Made by a program: the position numbers and the translations under genes. Positions 58,501 through 59,743 of a stretch of 59,743 nt of DNA are shown piece after piece. Source of the DNA: Paracoccaceae bacterium (GTDB lineage Bacteria > Pseudomonadota > Alphaproteobacteria > Rhodobacterales > Rhodobacteraceae); assembly GCA_024227475.1 (NCBI GenBank), contig JAAEUI010000433.1, positions 1 to 59,743 of the forward strand. The letters are read 5' to 3'. The notes beneath the pieces are model-generated. The model saw only the letters and a list, made by a program, of their open reading frames with translations. It made no database searches and was not told the origin of the DNA. Position 1 is the first letter of the stretch, and the number at the start of each line of letters is the position of its first letter.

Positions 58501-59743
58501 TTCAGCGATTACATGGCCAACAAGGACAGCCCGCACATTGGCATTGCCGCGCGCATCTTCGAGCGCCTGGCCGATTTGTTTGAGCGCGTGCGGAACTATC
58601 TCAAGGGCGAAGGGTTCATGTCGACCGGATCGGTGTTCGAGTCCATCCGCTCTGGTGAAGTGGCCGGCCGGGACCGTTATTCGGGCGAAGCACGCAGGTT
58701 CAAGGCGGGAAGGCGTCAGCCTGTAGCGTCTCTCAGGCGCACCACGCCGCCGTTCCAGCCTCCAACGGAGATGACGGTGGACGCATGGCGCCGACATAGC
58801 GCTGATCCTATCCTGGCCCGTGTTGGCAAGACGCTCGAAACGACGATCGTTGAGCCGCGCAGGCTGTTGCAGGACCGAATCATTGACCTGCAGCGCTTCC
58901 AGGACGCCATTGCCAACGGGGATCCGGATGCTATCCAGGAGAGTATGGACGCCTACATGGCAACCAACCTGTTCTATGGCCGGGCCGGGAAGCGCCTCGA
59001 TGATATGAGATTTGATTTCATTGAGCCGATTATCGAGGTGATCAACCGCGCGGACCTGTCTCTCGTGAACGTGGACGAATATCTCTATGCCCGCCACGCC
59101 AAGGAGCGCAACGCGGAAATCGCCCGCATCAATCCCAAGATGCCAGATGGTGGTTCGGGCATTACCGACGCCGAGGCAGACCAGATGATGGCCGAGTTCG
59201 ACGCAGCCGGCCAGATACCAGCGCTCCGCCAGGTGGCCGAGATCGTCGATTCCATGATCTATGAAACCCGCCGCGACCTGCTCAAGGCCGGTCTGATCAC
59301 GCAAGGTACGTTTGACGAATGGACGAACGCCTACAATCACTATGTCCCCTTGCGTGGATGGGAGAACGACGCCGAGGCCCAGGAAGAACCCGGCTTGCCA
59401 ATGATCGGCCGCAGGTTCGATATCCGTGGGCAAGAGGCGCGCATGGCCATGGGGCGCAAAACCAAGGCCGACAGCCCACTTGCCTATGTCATCGCTCAGA
59501 TGCAGCAGGCGCAAATTCGCGCGGAGAAAAACCGCGTAGCCAAGACCTTCTTGCGCCTGGTGCAGCAAAACCCCAACAAGGACGTGTGGGAAATCGTAAA
59601 GCACGACGATCCGGACATGCGTGACCGCCCGATCACAAAGCGCCGGTTGAACAAATCGACCGGCCTGGTCGAAGAGGTGTTCGATCAGAACTACAAGAAC
59701 CGCGACGATATCTACTCGATCAAGATTGGGGGCCGCGAACAGC
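46552..59743 (+). CDS. Giant polyvalent virion protein (helicase, methylase, zincin), continues at 1-1740
   Basis: Open from the ATG at 46552 to the window end, and across the junction to 1740: 4,973 codons in all. Order: DFSEYGQPLD/DFSEFGQPLD repeats (23-32, 51-60). Gly/Ala-rich membrane-like stretches (about 160-225). Pyrophosphatase-like domain (about 590-715, DGDQVDIYMG). Disordered Gly/Pro/Asp linkers. SF2 helicase with Walker A NGTGTGKT (2242-2249), DEAH (2329-2332), SAT (2429) and QQEGRIYREGQ (2731-2741). Adenine methylase with LEPSAGHG (2871) and NPPF (2932-2935). EEIQSDWH block (3539-3546). Zincin HEAIH (3918-3922). LPD38-like C-terminus. The helicase-methylase pair recalls P1 DarB. 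Probably packaged and injected to protect phage DNA. Shadow ORFs inside it were rejected. Confidence 0.9.
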   Translation, partial: MANDLEKYASPLIPSQDDTQLPDFSEYGQPLDIEQPDPPTSAAPMAAEAPDFSEFGQPLDPPPAPSPQPTTPAQATQATDYGDFLGGLYRSATSTNVKLAGHTFGAISDLNEGSEYDKNIDEIIGWGDALGEGIAPAKFDKIQDAWEGGLGDLTDWAQNAAGEAIGSSFTSIVGGIAGGAAGGKLFKGAGAKKAGRTLGAAGGAFMGSALLNVGSMRQTLIEEGVTDRKQRGRWAMAGGAAMAGLDSILPARVTSKLTGPLRDQLEKTIARRLMKEVVKSAGQEGLTEAAQETLEYSLGKYVSGNKVDLNEVVDLALNSFAAGFVGGAAIGGGGEIAKSGAETVNRALKGDLRTKETRSTRVEPTIKVPGQQDALAAPETIYQPGPETDLATYMPSGQPPATVTPAGRPTSPVEVNDAAQQPPLRIPPPASRQIPPPAAPTDDFADSGIDLEVFETLEEQGYSHEQIAGMNELERQGAIEEAVEAGAAPPSGDGEKRSSHEWMQDPDFDWQILDPDGWDRRDLDASMSEPITKAEFNRRVTMSTIRPKPAPQPEGTRAKPVPAQTSEDIEPAREQVEPEPTEAQKEAGNYKKGHIKWNGLDITIENPVGSERSGTDSSGKPWSVQMPADYGYVKRTEGADGDQVDIYMGPSPDSDAVFVVDQNDPATNKFDEHKAILGVNSAEEAQQLYNAGFSDNSGPSRFGGMRQMTAGEFKDWLRNGDTTKPTEATNEEAQTDVPAGTELADRPGAQTGAQGTAQRPATGPEAAADPGVPGDIEPGDARTPESGSATPQGPAATNTDSLGDGRSRPGDGPSAGGDQAGASDSDSRGVGGEALAGESADRPRRGVHEGGKGDLDGEPREPGTGRTSGGRLDGGPGGPGTGGTSGGRPGDRVQIADGDQKSPEDTGAKAETSDVGSRRGGTEAGGRKPASAAIPDDTRKRFARYLRGKRRLDPALIAANLDTTSRVGRQLIDEAVEAGTAHQARDGSWQRGPGPAELVDEKPSTAELVAAQETAEPAAEKPKDEYVPTAVDLLRDKLKKADGISVDPSYPTLQNSDEQSSSRALSFPMSLDGPSGRMVMGRKKEGGPELTVFDPQLLDMPFVKKVEKITGLKATVTQRAQKREQSQFYHGIDLATDSGFQELLDSMELTTPEKVARGVAVNLHRKGRLSTSNARKLLAGAGLPELSKAEIDAYLHKTSIIDGKDEKGKPRQFLNFHSERDGRNDLAAYGMIEAIDRGWVKYDRGGHLHAQKPFIDFVAGAAPKEQIAAAQEGARNKGSFLTFSDEETSSAPTSEAAKSVERQAEDSDEVVTQSLTKTGPWDFNDTYPASLPGKAQYSYQDGREVVESTIEALESSISDLTGLNRDLYEQRQAADKDAVKATLRDIKGIRDDWRTTHSAEAVAAIINQGRKRAQMERATAPGPRVPPKDPKTDAEKKVQKQGVNRTSGPKTLTAFLKSLGGIKEEGGELASRDIRRQRPGLLNNASGMTLEEATQQAVDAGYLIDQGNITGGASEVTYDDLLQLLDEELGGNPVYPVGLKPVAAAGPSRSPREEDMAADYGDKFAAAAMELEAETGISVDDYSHNQLLRAAELVNEGELIDNAIERALYEDVTEATSDQDDFNADDIEAAFGHPPTAEDTRQGGEKPSQAEIVEAGSQPDTDAGQDGPQAGSEEVGADGRPQTVLPGAERIPDKEHAERLGDKPMRGTAQQQEPGGLFGPERDQLDLVDMAKTPKARAPIAPQSKQKGQAASKVAKLLHELGLAEAIMEGSDFHARIENPPYMDLVIERLPHDDGKGGQMLSLAHYVEQNGDLINDGEMTWTITVDGKLELYDVIPAGMVRGQRPAQADQAFARMFAGNLINQGFHKVVLGEVDGRAEDEVGRADVHRAPRDREQEATQEAVSDDQAEKKDSGAENAKSDEIMQDPPKITGQHLDRLVKAFAPPNVSSAIDRAYRPRKKVVKSAARNVAKGIAEAAEGLSALFIDPNKVGTGPSFDEETYQRALPHFRKAAAHFKDAAHDIGELLNRMIQSFADAGMAREAVETMSPYLERYIVDVANGKENPNAPGQQPSVESDLGTGTAADGLGETGVSTVGDGSGRGSAEGGSAPDQGAERPVTIRGVSPGDAASLGEPGYLELHREEPEPETGPAERGDDRGGDSAGVEGLPDSRVSAKETAKSSTSTADVKERQAAQAAAEVIGVVDGDLDNIRQTLPMLFPKQQEDVHKIEKRFQEPNAHGMLITNGTGTGKTFSGLGVVKRMAKQGKTNQLMVAPSQGILQNWLTSGKMMGLDISVLGSTQDAGTGLVATTYANLGENRHLADRDFDFVLADEAHKLSSNAQGENTSALETFRAITNHPRGLHTRAYHQLRDQVDKHRALVDRATAAVAGKHANAVDLSEKAQQSAEALNEAVKAKVTKFKQQERPKALFMSATPFAYHFSLDYAEGYLFDYPSASGDRYNSGDGRDQFFMENFGYRMRYNKLTKPEADVNSEIMERQFHEKLKKAGALAGRALDVEKDYDRKFVLIESKIGAQIDKALDFLMQAEKGRYRPLHDAIMKKFDYLSRQRLLEAIKAREAIPYLKKSFELGRKAVVFHDYNEGGGFNPFELVIDPSEEITKIIDGKPKTENVAQLYADFVRQNPEVMELQFSDYLAPIDELSQAFGSQAGIYNGTVSNNERKKSLDAFNTDGSGVDLLIVQSAAGEFGLSMHDISNVHQRVMLNLGMPTRPTSALQQEGRIYREGQMSDALFRYMSTGTAWERSTFASKIAERAGTAENLALGNLARTIRQAFVEAYQDADTYAPEPGEGTGGKAADRALNEALSDWDVAKTYYFAQAKKKGRRDQREGADYFATPEPVGLKMVELADPRPAEKMLEPSAGHGAISRFFPETSDRTIVEPSFDLSTKAQLNTPGTRAIVERFEDLNIVNKYDGIVMNPPFGSGGRTAIDHLEKATRHLRNGGRIVALIPTGPAADKKFDAFYEEVENVYKVADIKMPAVTFERAGTKVAARIVVLERQNDVASQQAMPPQQVTRDYTNVEKINELFDRIEHLEIPPRTEPQTKDLDIGDESTVTIDGVKWDIQDDPSGQIRVKPLQFLDRGAFRASARLAERNGGAYDKTSRAFKFDTAEQRMAFLADLRSPPAEPAAPSTAESAEHAFDLAETVHAKTGKNLFVATIRDRVERDEYNRILEVAKKNGGYYSSFRRNNAIPGFQFPSEATRQAFVDEITGKPTEAPLAQLSETPATPPVPGFFSPLLVAAENLKQEKGRADQFLAVLKKTPGVKPDELLWTGTEDWLQEKGSESITRQEVESFIRANQVRIEEVELGAPSETKVNLSSYQDDIPDDGFFKEQAEDMYLEAAREQIAHREGIEPSEVDEGWALEYATNKAREEYEPTSSYMNGTVTIGENSFDFTVNYDSLDEYMEIWSADWPGQSDQIYSGDKLDNPQIERLVAQEYADALDIDLDEDGARFEGWTLHGGSNYREVLLTLPAEQFERSRTDDPYEQIPFSDRFHSAHYDQENIVAHARLKDREARDGKRILFVEEIQSDWHQTGRDERYKSDLRAEMAPHLQTIAEAKRELEALGVSALGNEYVDARSGAPLNPEAYWSAKDAMLKHSLARSEIALLQGVRSVPDAPWKQTDAWAGLTFRNILREAVEKGYDKIGWTTGEQQAERYNLSRSIHSAQAWIEQDREFIKLRSRSVDLHIVNGGHVRLGFNDEGIVTTSPSGFEEMQGKPLSEVIGRELATQVMAAPDGTTFDAMNIEIGGEGMRHFYDKMLPRMVNKLVKKWGGKVSTEPIKLTDMPWTEYEGQNRSTAYVAANRPTVWSLDITPAMRESVAATGVPLFERRQGTVSRETQITDFAKRQKVQNDLLSMSNKILGHGLFVQFTDNMEPGHEGSYYPTAKLIKVALDAADPKRTFNHEAIHALRDIGVITKREWNTLATSAQAHWMEHYQTLERYERDYAQVFDLSPGQLHDLFVEEAIADAFSDYMANKDSPHIGIAARIFERLADLFERVRNYLKGEGFMSTGSVFESIRSGEVAGRDRYSGEARRFKAGRRQPVASLRRTTPPFQPPTEMTVDAWRRHSADPILARVGKTLETTIVEPRRLLQDRIIDLQRFQDAIANGDPDAIQESMDAYMATNLFYGRAGKRLDDMRFDFIEPIIEVINRADLSLVNVDEYLYARHAKERNAEIARINPKMPDGGSGITDAEADQMMAEFDAAGQIPALRQVAEIVDSMIYETRRDLLKAGLITQGTFDEWTNAYNHYVPLRGWENDAEAQEEPGLPMIGRRFDIRGQEARMAMGRKTKADSPLAYVIAQMQQAQIRAEKNRVAKTFLRLVQQNPNKDVWEIVKHDDPDMRDRPITKRRLNKSTGLVEEVFDQNYKNRDDIYSIKIGGREQ
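59734..59743 (+). repeat. Terminal 10-bp overlap with window start
   Basis: These 10 bases equal positions 1-10. Removing one copy gives a 59,733-bp circle and keeps the giant reading frame; keeping both copies would shift it. This indicates a circular or circularly permuted molecule opened inside the gene rather than natural cohesive ends. Confidence 0.8.

Noticed and set aside
59734-59743. Natural cohesive ends
   Set aside because: The 10-bp identity lies inside a continuous coding frame and far from the terminase genes.
1-59743. CRISPR array or insertion sequence
   Set aside because: No regularly spaced direct repeats and no transposase motif seen on either strand.

Overview
The window looks like the complete genome of a podovirus-type tailed phage of an alphaproteobacterium, cut open inside its largest gene. 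The last 10 bases repeat the first 10. Joining them gives a 59,733-bp circle and keeps one reading frame open across the junction. The alphaproteobacterial host is inferred from the small-gene repertoire (GapR/RMF-like, ASCH-like, Gp37/Gp68-like and Rhizobiales-style secreted proteins) and from a tRNA-Gly-like RNA. I see no integrase with an intact catalytic motif, no CI-type repressor, and no DNA or RNA polymerase. The phage probably uses the host replisome and RNA polymerase.

Layout. 1-1740 is the C-terminus of a giant polyvalent protein that starts at 46552. 1892-7127 (minus) is an early operon with a GapR/RMF-like protein, a winged-helix protein, a RuvC-like resolvase, an MT-A70 methylase, a DUF1376-like replication protein and two unknown proteins. 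7439-14146 (plus) is the opposing early operon with a DnaQ-like exonuclease, a possible annealing protein, a Ref/HNH-like nuclease, a Gp37/Gp68 (DUF5131) protein and small unknowns. 14147-18121 is mostly minus: a DHH phosphoesterase, small genes and a 205-nt tRNA-like RNA. 18227-21772 (plus) is a run of tightly coupled small genes, three of them with twin-arginine signal peptides. 21788-27272 is mostly minus and carries a tail fibre, a C1q/TNF-like tail protein and an SGNH-hydrolase-like protein. 27336 starts a small ribbon-helix-helix-like protein. 27909-46282 (plus) is the late module: terminase, portal, scaffold, capsid, adaptor, fibre, lysis genes, tail nozzle and internal proteins. 46552 to the end, plus 1-1740, is one gene of about 4,973 codons.

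How it fits together. The palindrome CAATAC-NN-GTATTG, or a close variant, sits in three divergent promoter regions (7193, 15425, 27291). The third overlaps the start region of the ribbon-helix-helix-like gene, so an autoregulated phage repressor controlling early transcription is a reasonable model. Recombination and replication genes flank the 7.1-7.4 kb divergent region, whose rightward leader carries two perfect hairpins. The giant protein combines glycine-rich membrane-like segments, a pyrophosphatase-like domain, an SF2 helicase, an adenine-methylase domain, a zincin motif and an LPD38-like C-terminus. By analogy with P1 DarB and other polyvalent proteins it is probably packaged and injected with the DNA to protect it.

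The most unusual items are the interrupted tRNA-Gly-like RNA (16861-17065), the cluster of three Tat-signal proteins (19712-21772), the shared operator set, and an endolysin whose C-terminal membrane domain has its own strong internal start (41600). Family assignments come from reading motifs and were not checked by database search.
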